Source: Melieria omissa (lineage: Eukaryota > Arthropoda > Insecta > Diptera > Ulidiidae). Taken from it: a stretch of DNA of 64,000 bases. The stretch spans positions 150,961,920 through 151,025,919 of the forward strand of contig OZ020267.1 of NCBI GenBank assembly GCA_963971225.1. Reading direction: 5' to 3'. A model generated the notes under the pieces. The model was given only the letters and a program-made list of their open reading frames with translations. It made no database searches and was not told the origin of the DNA. Made by a program: the position numbers and the translations under genes. Positions 36,828-47,399 of this stretch are shown here, piece after piece (position 1 is the first letter of the stretch; the number at the start of each line of letters is the position of its first letter).

Positions 36828-37880
36828 ATGCTGTTCCAAGTGCAGCTTTGTGCCGCGACCAGCTCGCTACTGTTGCTGCTTCTGTCACTCTCCGGCACCT
36901 CAGCCGCCGCCAGCGGCTACCACTACGATCCGCCGTCGCCGCAGGTGCGTGCACCGATCATCAACAACGGCCATTACTTTACACAACTCTCCACCGTTGC
37001 CCCGCTGCCGCCTGTGCCCGCTTTGCCGCCACTGCCCACAGCACGCTCCACATCACAGCTGCAGACCCAAGGCCTACTACAAGTGCACTCGGTGCCCGCT
37101 CGTCCCACGCTCCGTCCACTGCAGCCCATAGGGCCACCCACACCCTCGCGAAACATTGCCGCCGCCTACCGTCCGCCGAGCATCGATCTGCGCCGCTCCT
37201 TTCCCAATGGAGCGCCAGGTGTACCAGCGCCCGAGACGCAGCTGTTTCTGCTGGGCGGCACCACACCACGTCCACCACTCATAGGTGTGCGCTATCCACT
37301 CGCCTCAGGCCCTTCAGGCCCATCAGGCCCATCCGCGCCCGGCCAGCCGCTGCGCATTCCCTTCGGCCAGCGGCCAGTCATCAATTTCCCACAGACCTCG
37401 CCCGATAATGATGTATACGTGATCAACGGACGCCAGCTGAAGCAATACGCCGTCATCGAGTTCACCGACGACAACGACATCTCGCAGGACACCAAACCCT
37501 TCCTCACGCAGTCCCACCTCAACAGCTATCGCGCGCAGGTGGGCGCTTCGGGCACGGGCGCCATTGCGCAGTTGCCGTCAGCCATGCAGCTGGAATCGCG
37601 CTCCAGTGCGCTGGTGCAGGAACAGCAGCGGATGGCGCAGCAGGGACGCTTGGGTGCTGGCAGCCAGGCCATTGCGCTGGGCTCGGGCGGTCTAGGATTC
37701 ATTCGACTGCCCAACGGCGAGGTGTCGCTGGGCTCCGGTTCTCTGGGATTCATAACCGGCCAACAGCACTCGGACGAGGTGCGGGATGCGCGCACGCGCT
37801 CAGGCGCTTCAGCGCCGGACGCACTGCATTTCGGGCACGGCTCGCTCGATGCGCCCAGCTTCCGTTATCGTTTTAAATGA
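36828..37880 (+). CDS. Secreted proline-rich protein, 350 residues
   Basis: The ATG at 36828 directly follows a strong acceptor (long CT tract ending CCCTTCAG at 36827), so the 5' leader lies in another exon. Residues about 1-28 form a signal peptide: MLFQVQLC, an LLLLLL core, then a small-residue region ending SAAAS. The mature protein starts GYHYDPPSPQ and is rich in Pro, Gly, Ser and Ala to about residue 185, with a GPSGPSGPS repeat. A more ordered middle segment contains YVINGRQLKQYAVIEFTDDN. A Gly-rich part has a near-duplicate, GSGGLGFIRLPNGEVSLGSG then GSLGFI. The C-terminus is SFRYRFK. No enzymatic motif or membrane anchor is seen, so an extracellular matrix or cuticle-associated role is a guess. 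I do not recognise the gene. GC-rich third positions support real coding. Confidence 0.85.
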   Translation: MLFQVQLCAATSSLLLLLLSLSGTSAAASGYHYDPPSPQVRAPIINNGHYFTQLSTVAPLPPVPALPPLPTARSTSQLQTQGLLQVHSVPARPTLRPLQPIGPPTPSRNIAAAYRPPSIDLRRSFPNGAPGVPAPETQLFLLGGTTPRPPLIGVRYPLASGPSGPSGPSAPGQPLRIPFGQRPVINFPQTSPDNDVYVINGRQLKQYAVIEFTDDNDISQDTKPFLTQSHLNSYRAQVGASGTGAIAQLPSAMQLESRSSALVQEQQRMAQQGRLGAGSQAIALGSGGLGFIRLPNGEVSLGSGSLGFITGQQHSDEVRDARTRSGASAPDALHFGHGSLDAPSFRYRFK

Positions 37881-37957
37881 ACGACCGCCAATTGATGACT
37901 ATTTTTTTCGTTTTGTAAAAATATTTGTAACATATTTTGTCTGCCTAGTTTAAGTGG

Positions 37958-37963
37958 AATAAA
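37958..37963 (+). terminator. First poly(A) signal of the secreted-protein gene
   Basis: AATAAA lies 78 bp after the TGA stop, the usual distance for a short fly 3' UTR. Confidence 0.55.
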
Positions 37964-38090
37964 GTGCCTCTCTGTGTACCTATAGGAGTGAGAGAGAGAG
38001 AGAAGGGAGAAAGTTAAGCGAATTGTTTGGTTATGTAAATATGTATGGAATTTTTACACTCGTACGCTGCATATGAATGACTAAAACTGA

Positions 38091-38096
38091 AATAAA
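38091..38096 (+). terminator. Second poly(A) signal of the secreted-protein gene
   Basis: A further AATAAA lies about 210 bp after the stop and is followed by GT-rich sequence (TTTGTTGTTGTTTTC at about 38113). It could be an alternative or the main cleavage site. Confidence 0.5.
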
Positions 38097-41000
38097 TGTT
38101 TGAAAATTAAGATTTGTTGTTGTTTTCTTGCGTGATGAATCAATGCTTTAATAGATATGAGTTGATAATTTGGGAAATTTGACTATCAAACTAATTACTG
38201 CCTCGCTTTTGAGCAATAACCCGATTTCAGAAAGGAACGATTCTGAGTTTTAGTCAGAAATATATTTGAATCAGTCACTTCTATTGTCATTATTTGCACT
38301 TTGCTATGTGCGAGTGCTTGCTAAAAGCTATACTTCTGAAGCTATGCTCAAAGCTCTTCCAAGGCTTTCGTTATATTTTCACTCAGCCGAATAACATTTG
38401 TCTCTGTTAACTTAAAGCACTCGGTTCTTCATTGTTAACTGCATTTTGCTTCTTCTTCTCATACATTCAGTGAAGTTGGCAACGCCAGTTAGCAAAATTC
38501 AACTTTAAATCCACTTACCACAACCGGTTGTTGTCTTTGCTGCGCTGCACACCGACACTGGTTGCTGCTGCTGCTACCAAAAGCGACACGTAATAATTTT
38601 TGTTAGAGTGGCAGCACCTCACACAGCCAAAGGAGAATCGTTCCACTTTCAGTTTGTTACTCGGAAACGAAACATGAAACATTCCAATTGCCCCTGCAAA
38701 AGAAGGCGTGTTTTGCAACACCAACACACTCGAACACGACGCCATTTATATACAAAATTACACTACAATAAAATTCACAGGGGAAGTGTGGTTTGTGTGG
38801 CAGAGAAATCCTAAGGACGGAGAAACTGGTGATAATTCAATAACAGCAAAGAGTAGTCACAAACAAACATTTGTCAACATTTCGAATGGCGACTGGTGAC
38901 AACTGGCAAAAATTATAATTTAAAATTTACAAATTGGTTTTAGAATTTTGCTTTTTATTGAAAATATATTTCATGATAATTTTTTCAATTACAAAGTAAA
39001 TAGTTACGCAAACTACAATTTCTAACATTCTTTACATTGAAATGAATAAAAATTCAATGCACTTCTGCGAGAAAAACGTTCGCTGACATTTCAACTACAC
39101 CTGATTTATGTTATTTATTCTTTTTGCATTTTTTATTTTTATTTGCACTTGAATGTCCGTCTGTCTGTCTGCCATTTGCTCGCTTGCCATTTGCCAATTC
39201 AACTGTCAATTCGTATTTCCGTTCCTCCAATTGTAACTGTTTGTCACCACGCCGATACTCTCTCTCTCGAGCTGCTCAGTCGGCGCTCCAATTGTGACAC
39301 TTGCAAATAAAATAAAATCAAAACAACAACATTAAAAAATCAAACAAAACAGAATCAGCAAAAACGAATTCCGCTTTAAATTCGTTTGCAATTCGCTAAT
39401 TCAATTCGGGCGCTCTCCGTTTGGTGCTCGCTCTCCGCCTCACACACACGCACACTCGCGCACCGCCAAAAGGCGGTAACCTTAGCAGCCGGAGCGCCTA
39501 GCCCACTCCGCCTCACCTGCCGCACTTTGTTTTCCATTTCCATTGCCGTTTCTATTTATTCGTTGTTCGCATTCATTTGTGTTGTGCTTTTTTATTACTT
39601 CGGCCGTCGAGTCGAGTCGCGTTGCGTCTTCGTTTTGGCTTTCTTTCTGCTTGCAATTGTTGCTGTCGCTTTGTTGTTATTGTTGTTGTGGGTCGACATG
39701 TAGCTATATTTTTACAATTGTACAAGCGACATCGTTGCTTTCTCTTTCTTACGCGCTCCAGTGCGCCAACAGTCGTTGCGCTCCTTCCAGCCAAATTTCA
39801 ACATTTTAATGCTCCCCATTGTGCCCCCGACACCCCGCAAGCATTGCTTGACTATTTTCCTTTTTCATTTCGTTTCGTTTGCCATTCGATTCGCACACTT
39901 GCACATCGCCCGTGGCGCCCCACCCAGACGAACTCTTATCGACGGTGCCATCTCCTGCGCCAGTTGTCGCTTCTTTATTTTGACAGCTTAACGTTTTCGG
40001 TTGCATTCGATTCGTACATTGCTTTCGACTGCTGCTTGTTGTTGCTTTAACAGTTCTGTGCACTGCCGTCGGCTCCACACATCCCAACCTCACCCACCCA
40101 CAGCACCTTCAGCATTCCTCCCCTTCTCCCCCCCCCCCCAATCGGGCGCACAATACACGCTCTCCGCGCGCCGCGAGTGCGAGCGAGTAATCTGATACTT
40201 TTATTTCGTTTTCAATCGCATGCAAAATAAGGACAGCGCGCGCAATTCGCCCCTCGAGCTGTGCCGCCAGCCGCTGCCAGGTGCTCTGCCAATGTTGTGT
40301 TTCATTTCCTTTGCAACGTGTCCATTTATTTTATTTGCGGATTTGCACTAACGGGCCGCACCAATGTCCTTCCCAGCGGCGGCGACGGCGCCTCTCACAC
40401 ATTTTTCATTTCATTTCGGCTTCGTTTCGTTTCAGTCAGTCGTGCTGAATGCCTGCGGCAATGGTGACATTTTTATTATTTTCCATATCCTTCGCAACGT
40501 TTCCGTCACTTGTTTTCGGTCCTTTTGGCGCATTCGTTTGTTATTTACTCGTAGCTTTGTATGTATGTATGTTTGTATGTAGTTGGCTTATGTACATTGC
40601 GCCAACAGGCGATGGGCTGCCCGACAGCGGCTCTGTTTGCCTTTAAGACGTCTTGCGTGTGTGTCGGTCTCTGCAAATTGGGTTTCCGTTTGCTTTGTTT
40701 TATTTCGTAGGAGTACTTGTCATTGTTGTTTTTGTCGTTGTTGTATATGTTTTATAGCCATTCATAGCAGCAGCGGGTGGCTCTCATAGATTTAGACCGA
40801 TTGCATTGTTGTGTGATTAACATTGTTTCCTTTGCTGTAGTTGAATTTTTTGCACTTGGAACTACAGTAGCAACTCGATAACAGTTACAGTCTTGGAATT
40901 GTAATTGTGTACATGAAATTTAAGTATTGGCTCCTATTGTAGTATTTTTGTAACATTACAGAAATTATGTTAGCATGAGAAATTGATATAATCATTTTGA

Positions 41001-41255
41001 AATAATCAGTCTTGCTTTGAAATAATCACTCAGAACTTGACTGTAAACAAACTCAGAACTTATCAAGCACGAGTGTTGGGCCTACTCGCCTACTTTCATG
41101 AGCTACAATATTTTCTAAGACAACAAATTTCCGCTTTGTTCTAGTTCAAGTATCTTCTAACTAAATATGAAGCATTGCTATGTTCTGAAAAAATTTTAAA
41201 TTTTAAAGAAGGAATTTTTATAAATATCTATATGATGGATATGTTTTTATAGATT
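38097..41255. other. Intergenic DNA with a GC-rich island at about 39.24-40.79 kb
   Basis: The island starts after CTCTCTCTCTCGAG, a GAGA-factor-type site, with TCAGTCG initiator-like bases close by at about 39276. Overlapping ORFs on both strands show no domain, and a poly(C) run occurs at about 40130. It may be a promoter or non-coding-RNA first exon, or only a compositional island. Confidence 0.3.
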
Positions 41256-41432
41256 CAGTGCTTTTCGCTCAAAACGAACTCGTTTAAAACGATTTTCCGC
41301 CTAAAACAAACCAATTTCAAAAGTACGCGCTCTATTTTTTCGCTTATTACGCACCCCTTTTAAAGTGAACTTTCGGTTAAAACGAACCATTTTGCCCGGC
41401 CCCTCGAAGTTCGCTTTAAGTGAAAAGTACTG
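41256..41432. mobile_element. CAGTG-ended MITE, 177 bp
   Basis: The left end CAGTGCTTTTCGCTCAAAAC matches the inverted right end (CAGTACTTTTCACTTAAAGC when reverse complemented) with a few mismatches. The AAACGAAC word recurs inside. No TA flank is evident. It is a pogo/Tc1-like MITE by end type only. Confidence 0.55.
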
Positions 41433-41971
41433 TTTATGACTTGGTTTGAACCTATGAAGGTCGTACGTCAGATGAGGTTAGGGAAGCAGCTTGCAAGGAA
41501 CCCTACTTGAGTTACGTACGATGAATTTTAATGACACAAAACCAAAGAGAGCCCTTCTCTCCTTTATGAAGCATGCAATGATCTTCATTGGGATCACCAC
41601 CAACTCGGCCCTCAAAAATCAAAACTACCTATATGCCAAACCGAAAAAAAGATGGGCATGTTCCCTTCGTTTGAGGTCTTGGATATATAATTGAATAAAA
41701 ACATAAATAGAAGTGCCTCCACTTGCAAGCAGAGAAAATAGACTCTGGATGGTCGATCACTCAAGCACTCAGGCTTAGTAGCTGATTGTAGTTTAAGCTA
41801 GAGAAACAGAATGACAGCTGAGCGAGCAGTGGGGAATGCGGAGAAATTTAAGCTTCTAAGTTCTAAAGCGAATTTGGCCAGGGACACCGTATAATACTTG
41901 TGTCCACAAGCATCTGCCGGTACACAAAAATAAACTTTATCTGTAATGCGTACAGCCTCGAAAAATCATCT

Positions 41972-42819
41972 TTATCCCTTTCGGCCCCGAGTTTTATCCT
42001 GTGTTCGTGAAATACTTGTCGGAAAAGTGTGCACACGACATTTGAAGTCGCCACGCATCTTTATTAGAGTTCTAGAGCTACAGTGCACTCGCGAAAACGT
42101 GAACTCTCGATTACGTGAACTCTCGATTACGTGAACACTTTGTTTCCTATTGAATACTCTAAATCGTGAACAATGCTTAAAGGCTCTTAAACGTGAACAC
42201 CCTGTTGTGTATCTTTTTCGCAAACATTTCATCGCCCACAACCTTAAATGTGTATATACTCGTCCCTTTTAACTTTTTGTTATAAAAATTAATTCAATTA
42301 TCTTTTTTATAAGTAGTTTCAAACAAAAAAAAACGTATTTTTCAACAATCGTAAACTTGAACAATCTCGTAAACGTGAACAGTCTTGGTTTTTATTAGTT
42401 CACGTTTTCGCGAGAACACTGTAGTTTACTTTTGAACAATTTTAGCTTAAAATGGGTTAAATATATTTTGTATCAATATTTTTTTAATTACAGAAAATTA
42501 CTTAATATTTATGAAAAAATACAAACTAACCACTTTTTGATTTTATTTAACCATTATTAAAGGAACAGGGTTTTGATCAAACTTGCCCAATTCGTAGACT
42601 TCAATTAGAAAACAAACTTTCCCTGATATCGCTGCAAATTATTGAAAATTATTTTGGGGATAACAGTAAAATTTTTGTAATTTGCTTTGAATTCACTTCT
42701 AAAAATATGAATTTGTTGGTGCCTACTTAAATTAAACCCATAAATCAATCGTAGCTTTTGCTATAAGATGAAAAATAGGTGAAGTTGCTCTGAGGCAACT
42801 TTGGGATCGAAAGGGTTAA
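41972..42819. mobile_element. piggyBac-like MITE, copy 2, with a nested element
   Basis: Aligns with the MITE at 11851-12359: a left end CCCTTTCGGCCCCGAG, a shared GCACACGACATTTGAAGTCG word, a shared AT-rich body and a right end GATCGAAAGGGTTAA. The left TTAA has decayed to TTAT. The copies differ mainly by a 341-bp insertion at 42081-42421. Confidence 0.85.
42081..42421. mobile_element. TA-flanked MITE nested in the piggyBac-like MITE
   Basis: Ends CAGTGCACTCGCGAAAACGT and, inverted, CAGTGTTCTCGCGAAAACGT. TA on both sides (42079-42080 and 42422-42423) is the Tc1/mariner/pogo target signature. Copy 1 of the host MITE has an uninterrupted site at the equivalent position. Near the left end, GTGAACTCTCGATTAC is repeated in tandem. 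There is no transposase. Confidence 0.85.
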
Positions 42820-43410
42820 GTAGAATACATGAGTCCCGCTGAGCCGTTACAAAAATAAAAACATAAACAAGTCACTTACTCCACATTACAACAATGCCCC
42901 AAATGACGCCATAGTGCTGGAGCGCTGCTATTCCACGTGAGCTGTCAAACGACTTCAAATACCGCCAAAGCGTTTGAACTGAGTTTCTAAAGGACCTGTT
43001 TCTATACTAGTTATGTATATGAATGCAAATGAATGTAAGTGTATGATCTGGTTTAAAGATGTCCACAAATATCGAATGTCTCTTTATACTTTCGTTTGAG
43101 TGTAATTTCCTGGGTCTTTTGGGTCTCAAAATCCCATAGTCAGTGATTTTTTTAGATTTCAAGCTAATTTCTCGTAACCAATAATATTAACTAAACATTA
43201 CAAACAATAAAATTCACATAATACATAAACTAATTCACATAATACATACAATAAAATGATGTCTCCTAAACGATTATTGTACTAAATGTTTTCAAGAATT
43301 ACTCAGAATATGCAACAATCGCTCTGTTGTTTCGACGATGTACTTGCAGTATAAATGTTAGTTAGATATGTATGCTGGACACATATTTCTGCACACAAAA
43401 CGGGCTCTAT
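42820..43410. other. Intergenic AT-rich DNA
   Basis: Short direct repeats of CACATAATACATA (about 43217-43250). Nothing else was seen. Confidence 0.35.
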
Positions 43411-43568
43411 CAGTGGCGGATTCAGGGGGGGTTTGGGGGTTGAAACCTCCCCCCCCCCCGAAATATTAGGATCGACATTAAAACTATATACAAATTGAAA
43501 GACAATTAATGAATATCAAAGAATTACTTTTTGAAACCCCCCGAAATATTTTTCTGAATCCATCTCTG
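43411..43568. mobile_element. hAT-like MITE, 158 bp, copy A
   Basis: The left end CAGTGGCGGATTCAG and inverted right end CAGAGATGGATTCAG are matching termini. The 8-bp direct repeat GGCTCTAT flanks it (43403-43410 and 43569-43576), as expected for hAT-type insertion. The inside has poly(C)/poly(G) runs next to both ends. A related copy lies at 46961-47104, and a fragment at about 62345-62412. Confidence 0.82.
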
Positions 43569-43576
43569 GGCTCTAT

Positions 43577-44534
43577 GATCACCTTGAGAGCTTCCTCTAG
43601 CTGCATACCGCCAGGCAATCTTCAGGTAACTCTAGACATTCTCATTCTTATATCGTCAACTGTTTGTTCTTAGCATTTCTCAAGCTTCGCACATAGCACC
43701 AACGAACTTTCATGGTTACTTCTTGCCTTCATGTCGCCTTCAAGTTGCCAACGTAATTGGCTATGCATGCCGCGTTGTGCTTTTGATGCCTCAGCTGCTT
43801 AAGCAAATATTTACTGTCTCTGGGTATTTATCATAATTTGCATATTATCGATTTTTTGCAGACGATGGGCTCTTTTGCAGAAATCGAATGCCAACATTCG
43901 ATGTGAGAGTGCAAGAACACTTTTGTATTCAATATTTAAAGTTTTCATGTTGAAACAAAGAATTGAGAATTGTATGTGCAGAGTTATAAAAGATAAATAT
44001 CAGTTCATTAATCATTTCAATTTTATGTATCTTTACGAATACTATTCGGAGTAACAGATGTATGTAAAAACATATTTGTGCGCACACAAGATATCATTTT
44101 GGGGAGGAGGTTTGTTGGGGAAGTTTTAGGCAAACTTTTGAGCCCAATACCATTTGGAATCATATTTGTCAACAGCAATTTTCTTTCTGTGTGTGCCACT
44201 GTGTGGAAATGTATGCTAAGGAAAGATTGAAAGTTGAAGAAGACAAATAGGGGAAAATATTCGCAGTTAGTCTGATCCATAGGGAAGCGATGTGACTCCG
44301 TGTGACAGAAAATAAAAGCCTCTCCTTGTTCTCTTCTATAGTGATCTTAGGCTTCTCTGATCTCAGTTGCAGTCGTTGTTTTTGCACCATCACGTAACTA
44401 GTTCGTGTGGAATCAACCCTTTCAAGTTTTTTGCAGTCATCTGCTACAAGGGAGTATAAACTCTATGAAAAGAAGTAGAAACTCTGTTAATAGTTCCACT
44501 AAACGGCATTCTTCTGATGCTGCTTGACCAATTT
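43577..44534. other. Intergenic DNA
   Basis: No recognisable gene. The short minus-strand ORFs at 44023-44393 show no motif. Confidence 0.35.
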
Positions 44535-45057
44535 CAGTGAAAATCCTCATAACCGGACACTCACCGTCGCAGTGGTTTTGTCCGGTTATGGGAGATATTC
44601 GTTTATGGGGGAGGTCGAAATTGTATCCAAGTGTTTCTGAATTTATGAAAGTTGAATATTTAATTAATATTTTAATATTTATATTATAGATGTAGGCAAA
44701 GTACAAACATGGTACAAGTCGTTAAATTTTAATACTGATTTGGTTGAACAAATTTTGTAATGGTTCTTTGTTTTGATTTCAAATGTTCATTTTCAAATAA
44801 GAGTGAGATTTTTACCATAAGTTAGTACAGATTTTTAAAAACTAGTTGAGCATATTTTTTAATTTTGTTTATGAGAGATTTTTTAATGGCTTAAATGGCT
44901 CGATGAACATATAGTGTCCGCGTTAAGTTATTAGAATGTCTGACTATTGGAATTATATTCGTATGGAAAACTTAATGAAATTGCTGTGTCTGCGAAATTT
45001 GTCCATTTATTGAAGCTGTCCGGCTATGAGGACTGTCTGTAGTGAGGAATTTCACTG
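44535..45057. mobile_element. CAGTG-ended element, pogo-like, 523 bp
   Basis: The left end CAGTGAAAATCCTCATAACC (then GGACA) matches the inverted right end, which reads CAGTGAAATTCCTCA and later CCTCATAGCCGGACA, separated by an extra 16 bp or so. A GTCCGGTTATG word near 44579 is inverted relative to the left end. TA flanks are not visible, so the boundaries are approximate. Confidence 0.55.
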
Positions 45058-46589
45058 CATATCCATTTGATTCGTTCAGTGTTTATAAAAAGTAGATTAC
45101 ATCAACTAAAAGTTTAAAAATTCGTAACGATTTCAAAGTCAAAAGATATCGAATCTAATATCAAAATATCGAATCTAATAGTTTCCACATATTTTTTCAC
45201 ATCTTTCAAAAATTTAATAAAAATTTAAAATCCCATTTTAATAAAGCAAACTTATTAACTTCTAAACATTTTCTACTAACAATTGAACAATTGTTCCCAT
45301 CTAAATTTATTTCTACTAACTGAACATTAAATATGCTAAATAAAAACACTGTATTGCTATTGATTTGATTTTTAATTGTAATTGCTTTGTTAAATATTCA
45401 GAATGTTGTTCTTTAATGTTGCTTTCGAAAGCTTCGAAAAAAACATGCAATATTGTTGTACAAGGTTACTATTTACACACTCGTGTTCCATAGACTACAT
45501 CTAAACTTGCATACACACACACACACATACACAACCATCGTCTCCGACACATAACAGGTGAATCTTTGTTAAATTGAAGAGTATTAAACTTTTAATTAAA
45601 TTAAAATGAATTGATTTATGTGCATTGAAGCAGCGGCCAGTAAAATGTTCATGTAGTGCACACATACTCGTATATACAGACAACACCAACAGTAAAATGG
45701 CACATGGGCAACGAAAAACACCTACAAACGCCAACTCAATGCAAACACCAACAAAATACACCACAACTATACGCGCGCACTAACTTACATACTTACCTAC
45801 TCATGTATGTATATGTATATAATTTAGTATGTACCACATTTCATGTGTTTACATATACGTACATATGTATGTGTGCACATAACTTAATCCACAAAACCAA
45901 ATAAGAAGTGCGAAAAACATTTCAATGCGAAAATATGTAAACGTTTTCCGATTGGTCGGTTGATGACTTGACTTGGCTGACACTGTGCCAGGCGCCTGTG
46001 GTGGGTGGGTGGTTGTTGGGAATGGGCATGAAAAATAAAATGAGCACCAAAGACGTGGAAATATAGTCGAACTCGAGAAAAGCGCCCAAAATGTGAATTG
46101 TGAAAATGTTGTGTTGGTTTGCTAGTTGCCGATTCTTGCGAGTAGTTGTTCGTGGGCGGCTTGTGGGGCTGTAGACGGTGGGTTGGGCTGGGCGCAATCG
46201 TTTGTCGTTTGTCATTCGAATGTGCGCTACAGTAGAACTAAAACGAATGCGAGAACACAAAAATTTGGAAGCGGCAACTGAAAGGCGTTTCGCTTTATAT
46301 AAAAAAATCGAGCGAGGTTAGGTTGTGTGTTTTTATCTTTACTTGGCAGTTCCACTTCGAGTAACAGTAATTAGTATATTGAAATAAAGTTAACCTTCGC
46401 AGTTTATTTTTATGTAAGAATGCATGTTTGCTATAAAAATTGTGGGTTAAAAATCTGATTTCAACTTGCATTGAGCTTAAAAATTGCATACATTACCTCC
46501 CAAAATGAAATCCTGTGAGCGTCATGGGCTTTAATACCTAATAAAGCATTAAACTACAATCAGGGTTGCTATAGACTTCGCTTAACACA
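45058..46589. other. Intergenic DNA with CA and CATA microsatellites
   Basis: ACACACACACAC occurs at about 45513-45530, and a TATGTATG/ACATATGTATG-rich stretch at about 45800-45880. No gene is supported. Confidence 0.35.
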
Positions 46590-46706
46590 TTTTTTTTCAT
46601 TGAAAATTTTGAAAGCAATTTTAAGATAAAAAACAAAAAGTGTATTTTGAGCAAATAAAACAATTTTTTGAACAGAAATGCTAACCTTGATATAGTGCAA
46701 TATGAA
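46590..46706. repeat. Diverged relative of the 51.7-kb MITE
   Basis: AAAAAGTGTATTTTGAGCAA and GCTAACCTTGATATAGTG match the interior of the element at 51689-51907 in the same order. The terminal inverted repeats are not intact. Confidence 0.65.
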
Positions 46707-46960
46707 ATAATCAAAGTTAAAAGTTATCAAATTCAAAGTCAAAGGTGCTACGGCCGAGTATCTACTAAAGTTTTACAATCGTAAAGTCCACTAATGTGAT
46801 CGGTGGCGGTCAAAGCACGAGGCTTATGAAGCAAATGCCTAAGGCTGCGTATTGGGAAACCAAAGAAGAAACAGAAAATACTTGAAATGGGCGCGAAATT
46901 TCAGAAAAATATTGTCTTTAAGTTGCGTTCATATTTTTAAATACATATTCCCACATGTTC

Positions 46961-47104
46961 ATTCAGAAAAATATTTCGGGGGGTTTAAAAAAGTAATTCT
47001 TTGATGTTCATAAATTGTCTTTTAATTTGTATGTAGTTTTAATGTCGATCCTAATATTTAGGGGGGGTTTCAACCCCCAAAACACCCCTCTGAATCCGCC
47101 ACTG
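46961..47104. mobile_element. hAT-like MITE, copy B, inverted
   Basis: Reads in the opposite orientation to the 43.4-kb copy: ATTCAGAAAAATATTTCGGG at the left and CTGAATCCGCCACTG at the right end. About eight bases of the left terminus are missing or changed. TGTTC occurs on both sides. Confidence 0.78.
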
Positions 47105-47399
47105 TGTTCTTTTTAATTTTGAATATCGATCGATTTATATGAAAAAAATTAAATTTTAGCAGATCACATGTGGTTGATAATTTTCGTAAGAATTTTAATA
47201 ACTACTTAACGAAATCAAGGGGCGGCACTCTGGCGATTTGCCATGGCTTTTCTAAGCTTTGACCGCCCTCAAGTGTGATAATCTAAAAGAAGTATGAACT
47301 TTCAATGGTAGGCATTTATATTTTTTTAATAAAAAACGGTTTTTATACTTTAGATTATCTTCCAATTAAGCTCACATTATGTCCACACCAACCATTTAA
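47105..47399. other. Intergenic AT-rich DNA
   Basis: No feature seen between the hAT-like MITE and the GC-richer tract. Confidence 0.3.

Noticed and set aside
36650..37408. 252-codon ORF overlapping the secreted-protein exon
   Set aside because: Other-frame shadow of the GC-rich coding exon. It lacks a signal peptide and crosses the acceptor.
41450..41880. Short ORFs with gene-like codons near 41.5 kb
   Set aside because: No motif, no splice sites in phase and flanked by MITEs. Probably repeat debris.
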